Assembly: GCA_963942565.1 (NCBI GenBank)
Contig: OZ012690.1
Location: 11,936,869 to 12,000,868 of the forward strand
Length of the DNA stretch: 64,000 bases
Reading direction: 5' to 3'
Source of the DNA: Maea johnstoni
Taxonomy: Eukaryota > Annelida > Polychaeta > Spionida > Magelonidae
The position numbers were made by a program, and so were the translations under genes. The notes under the pieces were generated by a model. It was not told the DNA's origin and did not search any database. It was given only the letters and a program-made list of their open reading frames with translations. Shown here piece after piece: positions 22,239 through 63,362 of this stretch (the first letter of the stretch is position 1; the number at the start of each line of letters is the position of its first letter).

Positions 22239-22693
22239 TAAGTCTATTTCCTTGTGTTGTTGCATAATCCGCATCATACATGCAGGTAATTAAAAAGCAT
22301 ATGTAAGGAAAGGGTTAACATCTATGTGCATGCACTAATTGATACATTGATATTCAGGTGTGCTAGCAGGTTAGTTGTACATGAAGGTACATGCTTTTTG
22401 TTTTAATGAACAACACAGCTTGGTTCAGTACTTATATACAGAGCTATGAGTTCTGTGTCTCAGTGTTGTACATACAAATATATATTGATTTGCAATCCAC
22501 TTGTTGATACCAGCATGTTATATGCTATATATTTATGTATAGATTTATGTTATGGTTGGTGGGGGTGTGTATAGACTGCACCTATAGATATAGAGAACCA
22601 TTCAATGACATGCTTTTGAAGTAGAGAACTGTATAACCTAGGTCAGCTTAGCAATGGAGTGATGATACCTGCAGTCTAGGCAAGAGTGAGTTA

Positions 22694-22696
<3 letters not shown>

Positions 22697-22786
<90 letters not shown>
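22697..22786 (+). repeat. (TA)n microsatellite
   Basis: About 45 TA units after a short GTGTGTGTG run, upstream of exon 1. Confidence 0.98.
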
Positions 22787-22788
<2 letters not shown>

Positions 22789-23130
22789 GGATCGCAAGGA
22801 CACCGTCCACATACCCTTTTGACGCATAGTCAACTGGTATGGACGCAGAGGTGTGAAGTGGCTGCGTCCAGAGAGGACGCATAAAATTCCCATTAAGAAC
22901 CCATAAATTTCCTGTTCACAACAGTTCTTTGAGCTGTAAGCAGTAGCACAGTCAACTAAACTTCACAAGCTGGATAAAGAAATCTACCCATTTAACCCCT
23001 TAACCCCCTAAGTGACCACATTTGTTAGCACAGATAGTCAACACTCATTTGTGGCCAATGATCAGGACGCAGGATTTTCTAGACCATGATATTAGTGTGG
23101 AAGCAACTTTTTTTGACCCTATCGCTAACA

Positions 23131-23373
<243 letters not shown>

Positions 23374-23532
23374 TGTTTTGCAGTTCTGCTATGCATGCAG
23401 TATTCAGCCCTATAAGGCCCTTCCACACAAGAGGAGAAAGACTGCCTTGTAAGATGGATACCTGGGTATCTTTATAAAGTCTTCCTTAATTATGACACTA
23501 TTAATCACCATCACCGTTCGTCTTCCTTCCAG

Positions 23533-51754
<28,222 letters not shown>

Positions 51755-51974
51755 ACATTTTTCTTTAATAGACTGGTTCTCTGTCTCGCTGGACATAAAA
51801 GTTACAGTTGCCTCTTGTTGTTTACAAAATGTTGCCTAGCAACACATCCTTTTTTCAAAGTAGCGGGATTGATGGATTTTACAGCAAATATTGCTTGATG
51901 TTCTCTCTCAGTGTGGTCCTTATAGTCCTTGGTGACCAAGATGATATTTGGTGACGTCTATGGCCTCCGATAAC

Positions 51975-52193
51975 TTAACCCAAAGGTTATGCTGCTGATG
52001 ACTAATTCAGCCAACACAAAATTATGCAGAAAATCCTGAAAAATGACCGAAACCCTGGCAAATGGGTATTCATCTGAGAGTACTCAACGAGAGCTTTCAA
52101 ATGAATACCAACATGACAGGGTTTCGATGGTTTTCAAAGATTTTAGCGTTCTTGTGCTTTGGACGAATGTAGCCTTAGCATTGGAAGGGTTAG
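51975..52193 (-). mobile_element. TTAA-MITE family 1 in the putative 3' UTR
   Basis: TTAACCCAAAGGTTATGCTG to TTAGCATTGGAAGGGTTAG, 220 bases after the ClC stop codon. Confidence 0.87.
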
Positions 52194-52641
52194 AGGCATT
52201 TCATGACTACCACAGTCCTGGATGACTTGTTTAGTAATACAGTGATATGATTCCCTGTAATTAATATAGTCTATAATGATAAACATAAACATTGGTGACA
52301 ATGGCATCTTATCTTTAAAGGAGCATAGTCTTAAATCCATAATGCGAATGCTACAAATTTGTAGCACGCAACATAGTCTTAAACCCATTATGTGAATGCT
52401 ACAAGGCTAGTGTGGTCTTGGTGCATCAACACAGTCATTAAAGACTAGGTGAAGTTTTTTGAGGACTTATGGTGTCTTTGTGAACCCAACTAGAAATGAG
52501 AATTAAAATGGTCAAAATATTCTCCGAGATCTAAAACAGTCTCTGAGATATACAATAATATTTGAGGGCCAAGTTAGGTGTTGCAGAATACCATAGTCCT
52601 GGAAAGATTAGGAAATGCATGTACCCTCTTTACCCTCTTTA

Positions 52642-52647
52642 AATAAA
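52642..52647 (+). terminator. Possible polyadenylation signal of the ClC gene
   Basis: AATAAA about 890 bases after the stop codon, followed by a short TTATTATTATTATG tract. The putative 3' UTR would include the MITE at 51975-52193. This is the nearest canonical hexamer I found; the assignment is inferred. Confidence 0.35.
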
Positions 52648-52649
52648 GA

Positions 52650-53535
52650 TTATTATTATTATGTACATTTCGAGGGCAACTATGTTATGCTCTCTCCCAC
52701 GATGTAGCTGAAAAAAGAAGCTGAATTCTACCACTTTCAGGCTGAAATATCTGTTGGAAAAAACATTTCTAATGGGCCTTGTGAATGTTTTTCGATTCCA
52801 TATATGGGTAAAATGACCTTATTTGGATCAGCCAATGCTATCGTTATCATAGTAGTTTTCATATTGGAATCCACATAAAGGATCATGATCATGTGTTTGT
52901 TACAGCATTTTCTTTTTCATTATCATCCTTATCTGAAGCAGCAGAAATAGGCCTTAACTCGTGAGCAATAGGATTGAAAATTTTGACATTCGGTGTATTA
53001 TTTCGGCTTTTGAAACTCACCAAGATTTGTTTCCAAAGCCAGAAATGATACAGCGAAGATGAGAATTTTGGTTCCTACAGCTGGCAAGTTAGAGAACTCT
53101 GACAATTTTACTCCTTACGCGCCCATGTGCTCAGACGAAAAAAAATGTATGATATTCCTAGGAGGATAGCGTTTGACAAATCTAGGAATAAATGTTGCCC
53201 TTCGTACTTTTGAATAACAAACTTCTTTTTATAAGTTAACCATTAATATTCAGGCTATTCCTTCAGCACCGTGCTTAAAGGAATATCAATTACTTTGCAA
53301 TACTGTAAACTGTAAAGGTTGCCTTGATTTTCACGGAATTTGTTTCAGCACATTGCAAAAATGATGTTAATTACTTGTGAATACTTTAAACCTCTTTGTA
53401 AAAGATCCCCTTTGATATTTACGCGATTCATTCAGCATGTGCATAATGGAATATTAACATTATCGACAGATGGACGCGATCTCACTTGGTGCATCATGTT
53501 CCTAAAAGGATGTGATGTTACATACAAAAAGGGGT
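52650..53535. other. 3' flank of the ClC gene, nothing recognised
   Basis: No repeat family or gene supported between the polyA candidate and the Harbinger-like MITE. Confidence 0.5.
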
Positions 53536-53539
53536 GTAA

Positions 53540-53765
53540 GGCCTAAAAAAAAGTTGTTTGTTTCCTGTTACCCTACCCTAACAAGTTTTTATTCAAAAAA
53601 AAAACCTACCCGAAAGTTTTTTCCGCCCTGCAAACTACCAATCAACGTAAAACATGCATAAAACACACATTTTTGACCAAAAAAATAATGAAATCTTTTT
53701 ACCGACCTACCTTCCCTATTTTTTCTGGACCGTTACAGGAAACAAACAATTAATTTTTTTAGGCC
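53540..53765 (+). mobile_element. Harbinger-like MITE downstream of the gene
   Basis: TAA on both sides (53537-53539, 53766-53768). Confidence 0.92.
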
Positions 53766-53911
53766 TAATCATAATGAAGTTTACGAGTAATTTTTGCATA
53801 GAACATATTTTCTGGTTGAATCAGGTTTTACTGATTGTAGATGTATAGTTCATTTATTGTCTATATTTTTTTGTGTATTGTGCAATCATTCCTTGGAACA
53901 AATAAGCAAAC

Positions 53912-54150
53912 TTAACCCATTCATGCCAGTAGTGGCCGAAAACGTCCTGATTAATATGTTTGTGACCAGAGCGTTTTTGGGAAAGTATTTGAAGGAGAAA
54001 TATATATGAAATTTTTGCGAATGTATTTGAAAAAGACATTTATGAGAACCTAACTGACACCTTTTCCTATAATTTTTGTAAGTTAATGTTTTAATTCCAA
54101 AGTTCTAGACAAAACCCCTCAAGGAGTTCTTCAGGCATGAACAGGTTTAA
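53912..54150 (+). mobile_element. TTAA-MITE family 2 copy downstream of the ClC gene
   Basis: TTAACCCATTCATGCCAGTA to TTCAGGCATGAACAGGTTTAA. Confidence 0.7.
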
Positions 54151-54389
54151 ATTCCGTTATAATATGGTTGGTAATGAATCATTTTGAGACTGTTAATTTA
54201 AATATAAATGAAAGTCAATTGCAATGGCCATCATGAGACTATCAATTTGAGATTGATATGATTGAGAAAGTAGTAATAAATTTGAATGTTAAAATGTTAA
54301 TTTTTTAAAACCATTTGAATTTGACACTCGATGAAATCGTACATTTGTATCAGGTACGTCTTATTATTGTAATGATTGAAACATCCTTA

Positions 54390-54823
54390 GGCCACTCCAA
54401 TTTAATTACTTATCCTGTCAGACTCAAAAAAAAAAGGAAAAAAAAGTCACCTTTGGTGTCTTACGGACGAAATTGGTTTTGAAATCTTCTGTCAGGCTCC
54501 AAAAAAAAAGTGCAAGTTTTAAGAATATTCTTTGTAAGGGTGATTCAATTAACCACAGGAAGCTATCATTGCTGTAGTAGAGCCTCAGACTTGAGGATGT
54601 ATACCTCCCACCCTTCAGGTCACAGGGACTAACTGATTGATTGATTTTATTTAGTTGAGAATATAGGCTGGTAGAAACATATCGCTACCAGTCCTAGTTG
54701 GCAGACCCTAAAAAAAATGATAATAATAAAAAAAGTCACATTTTTCAACTTTTTTTTTTATTCCAAAATGGCTCATCTCCTACCTCCTGAGCTCGTAAGA
54801 CAAGTACATAAATTGGAGTGGCC
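54390..54823 (+). mobile_element. Second Harbinger-like non-autonomous family
   Basis: TIRs GGCCACTCCAATTTA and TAAATTGGAGTGGCC with TTA on both sides (54387-54389, 54824-54826). Interior of A-rich blocks around GTCACNTTT; no coding capacity. Confidence 0.85.
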
Positions 54824-55232
54824 TTATTTGTATTTAAAAGCTAAACCCTTAGCTACTTTTTAAGATATTTGTTGACTGGAAACCAGCAAACCCCCCATTT
54901 GCTTGACCTGTAAATAATCTTTCTTTCCAGTCTTATGGCATTTTTGGCATTGGAGGTGTTTACACATGTGCTTTTCACATTTTCTCTCCCATACATTGTC
55001 TTTCATCTTTTTGTAAAGAGTACAGCCTTAAGATACCTAGAACAATGTACTTACATACTACCATATCATATTCCTTGTTACTCCTTGCTTGATAATTTCT
55101 AAAAGTATTTTGCTTTCAATTGATATTCCTGGTTTAATTTTTATTGGAACCTGGGATTGCCCAGAGCCGCTGTAATTGTTGTTATTAGAAAGTAAAATAA
55201 TCTGGTTCCTGTTTCATAAAAGGTATTAGAAA

Positions 55233-55552
55233 GGTAAAGGTATTCGGTTTAGAGTCTTGTATCCACCGAAGTGCTCACACGACCTTCCTCCCCTAGCAGG
55301 CACTGTACACACGGAAACCATTTCAATCCCCCAGGGGATATTCCAGAGCAACTGGCAGCATATAGCGCACACACTCTAAGCACTGCCTTATTTATGCTAG
55401 GTACCCATTATACAGCTGGGTAGACTGAAGCAATATGGGATAAACTATGTTGCCCAAGAACAGACCAAAGTGCCCGAGGCGGCCGGGATTCGAACCAGCG
55501 ACCCTCTGATTACCAATCCGACACCTAACCAACTGAGCTACTTTGTCCTCAT
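55233..55552 (-). mobile_element. tRNA-Thr-derived SINE, near complete
   Basis: On the minus strand the head (55550-55479) reads like a tRNA: A box TAGCTCAGTTGG, anticodon-loop position GGT (Thr), B box GGTTCGAATCC. The body continues to a GGTAAA-type tail at 55233. The anticodon stem has one mismatch, so it is SINE and not a working tRNA gene. Confidence 0.88.
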
Positions 55553-55599
55553 AAAGCCATGCCTGTGGCTTGGATATATCCCTGGTAGTCCCAACTTTG

Positions 55600-55730
55600 C
55601 TGGTGTAATTCAAATGAGCCAATCAGATTTGCCGTTTCACTTGGTGTAATTCAAATGCGCCAATCAGATTTGCTGTTTCACTTGGTGTAATTCAAATGAG
55701 CCAATCAGATTTGCTGTTTCACTTGAAACA
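55600..55730 (+). repeat. 41-bp tandem repeat, three copies, with CCAAT motifs
   Basis: TGGTGTAATTCAAATGAGCC then AATCAGATTTGCTGTTTCACT, three times, followed by an inverted AAACAGCAAAT. Confidence 0.93.
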
Positions 55731-55970
55731 GCAAATATTGTCATGATTATGTTGTCCAGTTGGAGCTCTGGGCTACAATGGCTTGATTGATTATAATAAA
55801 TCTGTGCATGATAAGATTGGGTTTTATCAAAATATCAACTATATGTATGAACTTGTGCCAGTCTGCTGAGTCTGCTACATTGTGAAAACTGGCTCTTGAT
55901 GGCTTTTCATATGATTAGTGTAGTGAAATGAGTATGTATATCATGGGTATCACTGTGAAAATATGCCTTC

Positions 55971-55976
<6 letters not shown>

Positions 55977-56064
<88 letters not shown>

Positions 56065-56088
56065 ATATATATATATATATATATATAA
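55977..56088 (+). repeat. (TA)n microsatellite
   Basis: TA with one GAAAATA interruption. The 130-codon frame across it is an artefact of the repeat. Confidence 0.98.
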
Positions 56089-56599
56089 ACTAGGTATTGG
56101 TGTAAATTATTTGTATCAGTATTCCACGCATCTTGGTGAGTCTGTATATCATCTGGAAGTGTTAATTTCAGAGCATCATAAGTAAATAAACTGGCAGGAG
56201 GGGGACCACTGGCGCCATCTATGCCCATTTCCAACGGCTGCTGAATATGTAAGCTGCACTCAGGGCCTTCATGGCATAAAATTGCTAACAATGAAATTGT
56301 GGGTGTCATATGTTTGAAGAGGCTATGATATTCGGGTAACAATCCTAAATGTACATCTATACATTATAAAAATGAACAGTATCCTTATTCGAATGTCTTA
56401 TTTCTAAGAAGTGAAACTTTTGAATAATTAGCAGGTGTTTTATGTAGAAATCATTGTCCAAACTATTTGTATGTACTGATGCATGTTTTGCAAGGGTTCG
56501 GGTGTCCAAATGGGTCCCAGTCACCCTATTGGCTAAGGTTCTGTTTTGATACCTGTGTGTGGATATTTCTCCATTCGAGTTAATCATGAAGCGTATCTT

Positions 56600-57600
56600 A
56601 TTAAAGGTATGCCAATTAAGCACAACCATGAACATTTAAAAATGCACTAGTACTCTTATAATTGCTATGCCATTTGATTTGTCACTCAGATATTTTTGTC
56701 TCAGAAACAATTTCCTGAAATCAAGAATGCATTGAAGAAAAGCGTTTAGAGTAGAATTGATCAAGATGAGTTTCCAGGGACTCTGATAGAAACTTGCATC
56801 ATTGATTGATTGGGGTGCCGCTTCAGCAACTTAACTGCTGCTACAAAGGAGATGATTGTTGCTAACACTCTCAGCCCATAAGCCGTTGGAACTGGGTCTC
56901 GGATGAGTCATTATTGTGGAATTATCATTTGTAAATATGGCAGTATATCATTATTACCGCTATGGATATTTTATGTTGTTATTGGGTGAGAGTTATTTAC
57001 AACCAGTGAACAAAAACCTATTGTTTTGTTTCTATTGTTATATGCCTGCTTATTTGAATGGCAGATAAGAATTCGTTGTACACATCTACTTCAGATAATT
57101 TGTGAATAATTCCACCAGAGGACACTTGGTGAGATCTTCAGGCATAAATTGGTTTATCTTAAACAATTTAACTCCCGTTCATTCGGTTAAACCCCTCATA
57201 AGCTCCAGATGCATTGTTCGACTTGTGGCAGCTCTCGCAATTGACCAGAGGTTGTTTGATCGTTACAAAGATGACGCTTGATAAATTACTCCTACTGTAA
57301 AGCGCCAAGTGATCAATTTTCATGCAATTGATTTCTGATCTAAAAATTTTCGAAGGAGAGTAATTGGTAATGTTCTTATCAACATTTATCCTTCAAATAT
57401 TTTCCCAACTATCCTTCGTCCTGTAGAATGTTATTGAACTTGCAGAAAGTGAGGGATTAGGAGTTAATAAGGGTATGTAATCCGATCACGATGGCTGTAG
57501 GAAATTTTTAACAATGGATATGTAGGAGACACCAAGGCAGGAACTCTAATGCCATCATATATGCAAGATGGCAAGCAAGTATTTATTGTTGAATATGAAT
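56600..57600. other. Intergenic, mostly unassigned
   Basis: A decayed TTAA-MITE-like stretch may lie at about 57186-57470 (GAAGGAGAGTAATTGG, ATCCTTCAAATATTTTCCC). Otherwise nothing recognised. Confidence 0.4.
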
Positions 57601-57614
57601 AATCTGAGAAAGGG

Positions 57615-57716
<102 letters not shown>

Positions 57717-58109
57717 TCACCACAGGAAAATGTGACTATATATGAAAAAGATCAAGATAGCCAATTGGTTCCTCTTAACCTTTTATATGGGAAACAAAAA
57801 TGAATTGAATAGATATGTAATGGAAAAAGAATTAAACATTGATATAGCAAATAAACAAAATGTTGTACAAAAGTTGAGCCATTGTTTGAATGTTTTTGAG
57901 CTTGAAAGTCAGCAGGGGTTCACAGTCCATGTTTATATCCAGCATTTTTTATTCAAATACAGCAGCTGTTCCTATGGTTTCATTACCTTCTCCAGGAAAA
58001 GCCAATATAACTGGCATTCTTTGGAAGATTAGTTGAAACGGCAAGACTTAAGGTATTTATTATCATGAAACCCAAATGAAACCCAAATGAAAATTCCAAA
58101 TGATAAAAA

Positions 58110-58424
58110 AACTAAAGGTATTCGGTTTATAGTCTTGTATCCACCGAAGCGCTCACATGACCTTCCTCCCCTAGCAAGCACTGTACACACGGAAACCATT
58201 TCAATCCCCAGGGGGATATTCCAGAGCAACTGGCAGCATATAGCGCACACGCTCTAAGCACCGCCTTACTTATGCTAGGTACCCATTTTGCAGCTGGGTA
58301 GACTGAAGCAATATGGAATAAACTGTCTTGCCTAAGGACAGACCAAAGTGCCCCGGCCGGGAATTGAACCAGCGACCCTCTGATTACTAGTCCGACACCT
58401 CACCAACTGAGCTACTTTGTCTCC
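58110..58424 (-). mobile_element. tRNA-Thr-derived SINE, second copy
   Basis: Same body. The head has AGT at the anticodon position and a mutated B box (GGTTCAATTCC). Confidence 0.87.
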
Positions 58425-58587
58425 AAACTAGTTGTAATTCCAAAGATTTTAGCCGCATTTTGAAAGGTACTTGGTATTTGGGCCATTTACATCTGAAGTA
58501 TCCATGTGTTTTAACACATGGATGAATGTATCTATATAACAAAGAAATGTTTTTGAGAGATATTTTATTGAACGTTATTCTCATAGG

Positions 58588-58801
58588 TTAAACCCTTCCA
58601 ATGCTGAGGCTTTTTTCTTCCAAAGTACCAGGACGCAAATATTTTTGAAAACCATCTAAACCCTGTTATCTTGGTATTCATTGGAAAGATCTCGCCGAGT
58701 ACTTTTAGATGAGTACCCATTTGCCAGGGTTTCAGTCATTTTTAGCGGTTTTCGCATCATTGTGTGTTGGCCAAATTAGCCACCAGCAGCATAAGGGTTA
58801 A
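58588..58801 (+). mobile_element. TTAA-MITE family 1 downstream of the gene
   Basis: TTAAACCCTTCCAATGCTGA to CAGCAGCATAAGGGTTAA. Confidence 0.88.
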
Positions 58802-58826
58802 AAGTCCCCCGTCCATTTTCAGTGAG

Positions 58827-59140
58827 CAGGGTCCTAGCCAAGAAAATTCCTGTCAGGAACAGCAATTCCAAGATTTCTGCCCATCCAGATTTAGCTTCTA
58901 GCCTACTTCAAATCATTATATCAACTACATTTAAAAACATTTGTTTGTCAAAAGGGGCAATTTACACTTCAGATGTGAGCTAGATAATGTTTGGTTAGTA
59001 ACATATTTGGTTATTGCCCCTAAGAAGTCAAAATTTGAAAATTCTTCTTAGAAATTTAAATTTTTGCCTGTCTAAAATGGAAGTTTTCAGGAAGTTGAGT
59101 GTCCCAAAGATAGGCTGGATGGGTCCTGGTCGGGTCCCTG
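58827..59140 (+). mobile_element. hAT-like element, same subfamily as the one at 15058
   Basis: CAGGGTCCTAGCCAAGAAAA to GTCCTGGTCGGGTCCCTG; flanks TCAGTGAG and TTGGTGAG (6/8). It shares the GCAATTCCAAGATTTCTGCC interior with 15058. Confidence 0.82.
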
Positions 59141-59163
59141 TTGGTGAGTTAGGTGTAAATTTG

Positions 59164-59376
59164 TTAATCCTTATGCTGCTGGTGGCTAATTTTGCCAATA
59201 CAAAATGATGCAAAAAATCTGAAAAATGATTGTAACCCTGGCAAATGAGTACTCATCTGAAAGTACTCAGAGAGAGCTTTCCAATGAATACCAACATGAC
59301 AGGGTTTAGATGGTTTTCAGAAAACTTTGCATCTTCGTGCTTTGGACGAAAGTAGCCCCAGCATTGGAAGGGTTAA
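59164..59376 (-). mobile_element. TTAA-MITE family 1 downstream of the gene
   Basis: TTAATCCTTATGCTGCTGGT to CAGCATTGGAAGGGTTAA. Confidence 0.9.
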
Positions 59377-60328
59377 CTATCCTGTATATGGTAATAGTTC
59401 AAACTACCGAAAGTAATAATCAAAGCTTATTTTGGAGAATATTTGAAAGAAATGTTTTAATCAGAACTTAACCAACCTTACCTCTCTTCCCAAAATATTT
59501 TTTCACAGGGAACTATGATAAAGGGTTATTATCTTTCACCCAGAACAAGAGAAATAATCTGAAAGAGGTACTAAATTGAATATTACCTTTTTATTAGGAT
59601 GGAATGTAGAAAAAAGCTTAAGGTTTGTAATGTTAATAAGCCTAATGCCAAAACCGTATTTGCTAGTGAGATTTCTGTGACATGCCATTTGAACATGATC
59701 TGGAATTTGATTGGTTGATTGAGGTCTGACAGCAAAATCGGCCAATCAAATTTTCCACCATGTAAATAGTTACATCACCCAAAACAGGCTTTGACCATTT
59801 ACTCAAAGGATTTGCCAATTTTATCACCCTGTACCATTCAGCATTCATGTGTTATTTCATTAGTAGCTGTACTAGTCTGAATAGAGTATATATGTATAGT
59901 AAAAGTACTTACAGTAGAAGTAGTATATTGTAATAGTTATTGAATTTAATGTACCAATATATCTGTGATAAACTTGATATATGTATAGTGGGTAATGAAA
60001 TTCACATATACTGGTTGGCCTAGTTGGTAAGCCATCTATTTACTCAAGTATTATTGGATGTAAATTCAATATATTTTTAAAAAAAATAAATAGCTGAAAA
60101 ATGTTACCTCAGTTCATGGTAGTTCTTAGTTGAAAACCTAAAAGTATGTTGAGTGGTCAGTGTTTTTGGCACACTGATGTACAAGCATTGCCTCTATTCT
60201 AAGTTATTGAGGACACAATATCCAATCTCATTAATGTACCAACACTGTCTCAACAACAAATAATTGACACAACAATATTGAATCTTATTGTTCCAACAAT
60301 GCCCCGAGAACAAGATATTGAGACCCAG

Positions 60329-60622
60329 GGTCTTTACCCAGGATTGGAAACAGGGGGTTAAAAATGAGGACTTGTGAAAATTTGGGAGTCAAAAGTCTGT
60401 TACCAAATTTATAAGATAATCATACTAACCCTATAAATTGACATAGAAAGACAAAGTTTGCTTCTTTACATCAATTTATGTATCTATTGTCTTATACAAG
60501 TAAAATATTTCCTTGTACATTTTTTCAACAAATAACGAAAATCTTACAAAATTGGGTGCCAAAAATCTGGTGTTTGGTAGTCAAAATGACTCCCTTACTT
60601 CTGGCTGGGTAAATGTCTAGGG
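60329..60622 (+). mobile_element. Decayed hAT-like MITE
   Basis: CAGGGTCTTTACCCAGGATT to TTCTGGCTGGGTAAATGTCT. It sits in a region (60200-61060) full of AACAATG/CATTGTT motifs that may be another decayed inverted-repeat element. Confidence 0.55.
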
Positions 60623-61064
60623 AACAAGTATTTGAGGCCACAATAGTGTTTCCTATTGTTGCACCAACAATGTCTTTATTGTTGAATGTTCAATAAACAT
60701 TATTGAGGCTGCTATTGCATTTCTCAATGATGGTGTGCATGCTGAGATTGCATCGATGTGCCAACAATGTTCGAGAACAGTGTTGAAACACTGCAATTGC
60801 ATTCCTCATTGTTGTGCATGCCAAATTTCTGCAGTGGTGCGCATTGTTGAGTAATCATGGCCTATTGTTGTTTCAGTAAGATCTTCTGGGAAGCATTGTG
60901 GAAGCAAAAGTAACCTATCCGCGTGTTTGGAACAACATTGTCTTGCTTTTGGAAGATATGGTTTAACAAACAAAGCTTTTTTGCTTTGATAAAGCACTGC
61001 ATTGATAATTTGTTACTTGTTGTAATGGCAACATTTTTTGTTGCCCTGGTAAGAATTTTTCTTA

Positions 61065-61309
61065 GTAGACATCTATTGGGGACAAAGTCATTGTGACCAT
61101 TGAGTACCTGGAACCTTGAAATAATGTATTGTTAACATAGGGATTATAAATATTGCTTGATTTACAAATTTCACAAAGGTATGGCGATCTTCAGTAAGTC
61201 TGGTAGAATAGAATTTTTGTGATGCTAGGACTAGTCACAGAAATGAAAATTAACAAGAGTCTGAAAGAGATATCATCCTTTCCCTCATAAGCTGAAGCAC
61301 CTATGTAAG
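61065..61309. other. Unique sequence left of the palindromic element
   Basis: Nothing recognised. Confidence 0.5.
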
Positions 61310-62766
61310 TGCCCTAAAGTAAGCATTTATGGGATTCCGTAAATGATTTATGGATTCCTTAAATCATTTATGGAATTCCATAAATCATTTATGGAATTCC
61401 ATAAATCATTTATGGAATTCCATAAATCATTTATGGAATTCATTAAATGCTCACATTTATGGAATTCCATAAATCATTTATGGAATGCCGTAAATCATTT
61501 ATGGAATTCCATAATTGCATGACATTTATGGAATTCCATGAATGATTTATGGAATTCCATAAATGATTTATGGAATTCCATAATTAAATGTGCTTTATGG
61601 AATTCCAGAAATGTATGATTTTATGGAATTACATACATAAGTGACACCTATAGGTTTTTTTTTTAATTAAATATGCTAAATAATGCTTTCTCCCTAGCAA
61701 AACAGGACATCTCTGAATGTCACTTGTTTATAAATGGCAGCTACTGCAGCAACTGATCTAAATATTATTTTGTTATATCTTGTAGAGCTATGTCAAAGTC
61801 CTATTTTGTGTAATATAGTCTAAAAGATGTTTTGGTGATTTCTCATATGGTCTCAGTGAACGAAATTATGTGTCCCTCCGGGGTGTGTCTGCATGGTCCA
61901 AAATGAAAACTGGGGGTAGGAGAATTTCGGCCTATAAATGGAGATATATAATATATAACTTTATTCAATAAATATGGTGCTTTCTGAATGTGGAGGGACT
62001 GGGCTTTTATTTATAGCCCACAAAGTTGGTTTTGCTTGCTTTTCGCTCAGTGAGGTGTCTTAGGATTACATAACTATGCAAGAATCCCGATTATCGCTAA
62101 ATGTGGTCTCTACATGTTACAAGTACATCTGTTGAAAAGCTTTTTAGAGGGAAGGGGAGTCTTCATTGTTCTTTTGGAGTTGAGCAAAACAAAAAATTAT
62201 GGAATTCCATAAATTATGTTTAATTATGGAATTCCATAAATGATTTATTAAATTCCATAAATGTGTAGCACTTATGGTAGTCCATAAATGATTTATGGAA
62301 TTTCATAAATTATTTATGGAATTCCATAATTGAGCACATTTATGGAAGTCCATAAATCATTTATGGAATTCCATAAATCATTTATGGAATTCCATAATTA
62401 AATGACATTTATGGAATTCCACAAATGATTTATGGAATTTCATAAATGATTTAAGGAATGTTAACCTTTTCAGGTTTTTTGTGAGGAAACTTTTCAAGAT
62501 TATGCCAAGTGAAAGTATCTCTGTCTTGCCTGTCCATTGTGCAACATTTATGATTTATAGAATTCCATAAATGTGATTTATGGAATTCTATAGATGATGT
62601 ATGGAATTCCATAAATCATTTATGGAATTCCATAAATCATTTATGGAATTCCATAAATAAATGTTTTTTATGGAATTCCACAAATGATTTATGGAATTCC
62701 ATAAAAAAAAATGGAATTCCATAAATCATTTATTGAATTCCATAAATGCTTACTTTAGGGCACTTC
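61310..62766. repeat. TIR-bounded element made of palindromic ~21-bp units
   Basis: About 37 units of TTTATGGAATTCCATAAA with a TCA/TGA spacer, in three blocks (61326-61636, 62198-62460, 62548-62757). The outer edges are inverted copies of AAGTGCCCTAAAGTAAGCAT followed by TTATGG (61310 and 62766). The 61640-62195 interval between blocks is unique sequence with no open frame I can support. Confidence 0.88.
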
Positions 62767-62911
62767 GGCTTGCCATACCTATGAAACCATACTTCAGATA
62801 CATCCATGATTAAAGGAATGTTAACCTTTTCAGGTTTTTTGTGAGGAAACTTTTCAAGGTTATGCCAATTGAAAGTATCTCTGTCTTACCTGTCCATTGT
62901 GCAACATTTAT
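62452..62911 (+). repeat. Direct duplication of a ~100-bp segment around palindrome block 3
   Basis: AAGGAATGTTAACCTTTTCA through CCATTGTGCAACATTTAT occurs at about 62452-62551 and again at about 62812-62911 with four or so differences. Each copy precedes palindromic-unit sequence. Confidence 0.92.
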
Positions 62912-63004
62912 TTCAGTTCAAAATACACTTATTTTGTACGCTGGTAAGAAAGATTCTCCATTTATTGGTTATCTATGGCAAGCCTTCCATGCAAATAATC
63001 ACTA

Positions 63005-63285
63005 TTTACGGATATCTGAAATTCAGCTCAATTTCGGATATTCGTAATTCATTTACGGATATCCGAAAATCATTTACGGATATCCGAAATTCATTTACGG
63101 ATATACGAAATTCATTTATGGATATCCGAAATTCATTTATGGATATCCGAAATTCATTCACGGATATCCGAAATTCAGCTGAATTTCGGATATCCGAAAT
63201 TCATTTACAGATATCCGAAATTCATTTACGGATATCCGAAATTCATTTACGGATATCCGAATATCAGCTGAATTTCCAATATCCA
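63005..63285. repeat. Second palindromic-unit array with a GGATATCC core
   Basis: About twelve 21-bp units of TTTACGGATATCCGAAATTC type with AGCTGAATTTC inversion points at about 63022, 63177 and 63266. The 168-codon frame (RISEIHLRISEIHL) across it is a by-product of the repeat. Confidence 0.92.
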
Positions 63286-63362
63286 AAAATTATTTTAACA
63301 TTGCATCAGCTCCACCTTTTGAGAGAATTCCATTTTCAAAGTATCAATACGCCACACATATA

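Noticed and set aside
55479-55550. tRNA-Thr gene on the minus strand
   Set aside because: It has good A and B boxes but is the head of a repeated SINE, with an anticodon-stem mismatch and an attached SINE body.
57742-58032. 96-codon frame following a (TA)n tract
   Set aside because: AT-rich composition, no recognisable motif, no splice or homology support.
60000-60060. tRNA-like start GGCCTAGTTGGTAAGCC
   Set aside because: No matching B box or cloverleaf could be drawn; perhaps a decayed SINE.
61310-63285. CRISPR-like array
   Set aside because: The units are self-complementary with no unique spacers of constant length, and the DNA is animal nuclear.
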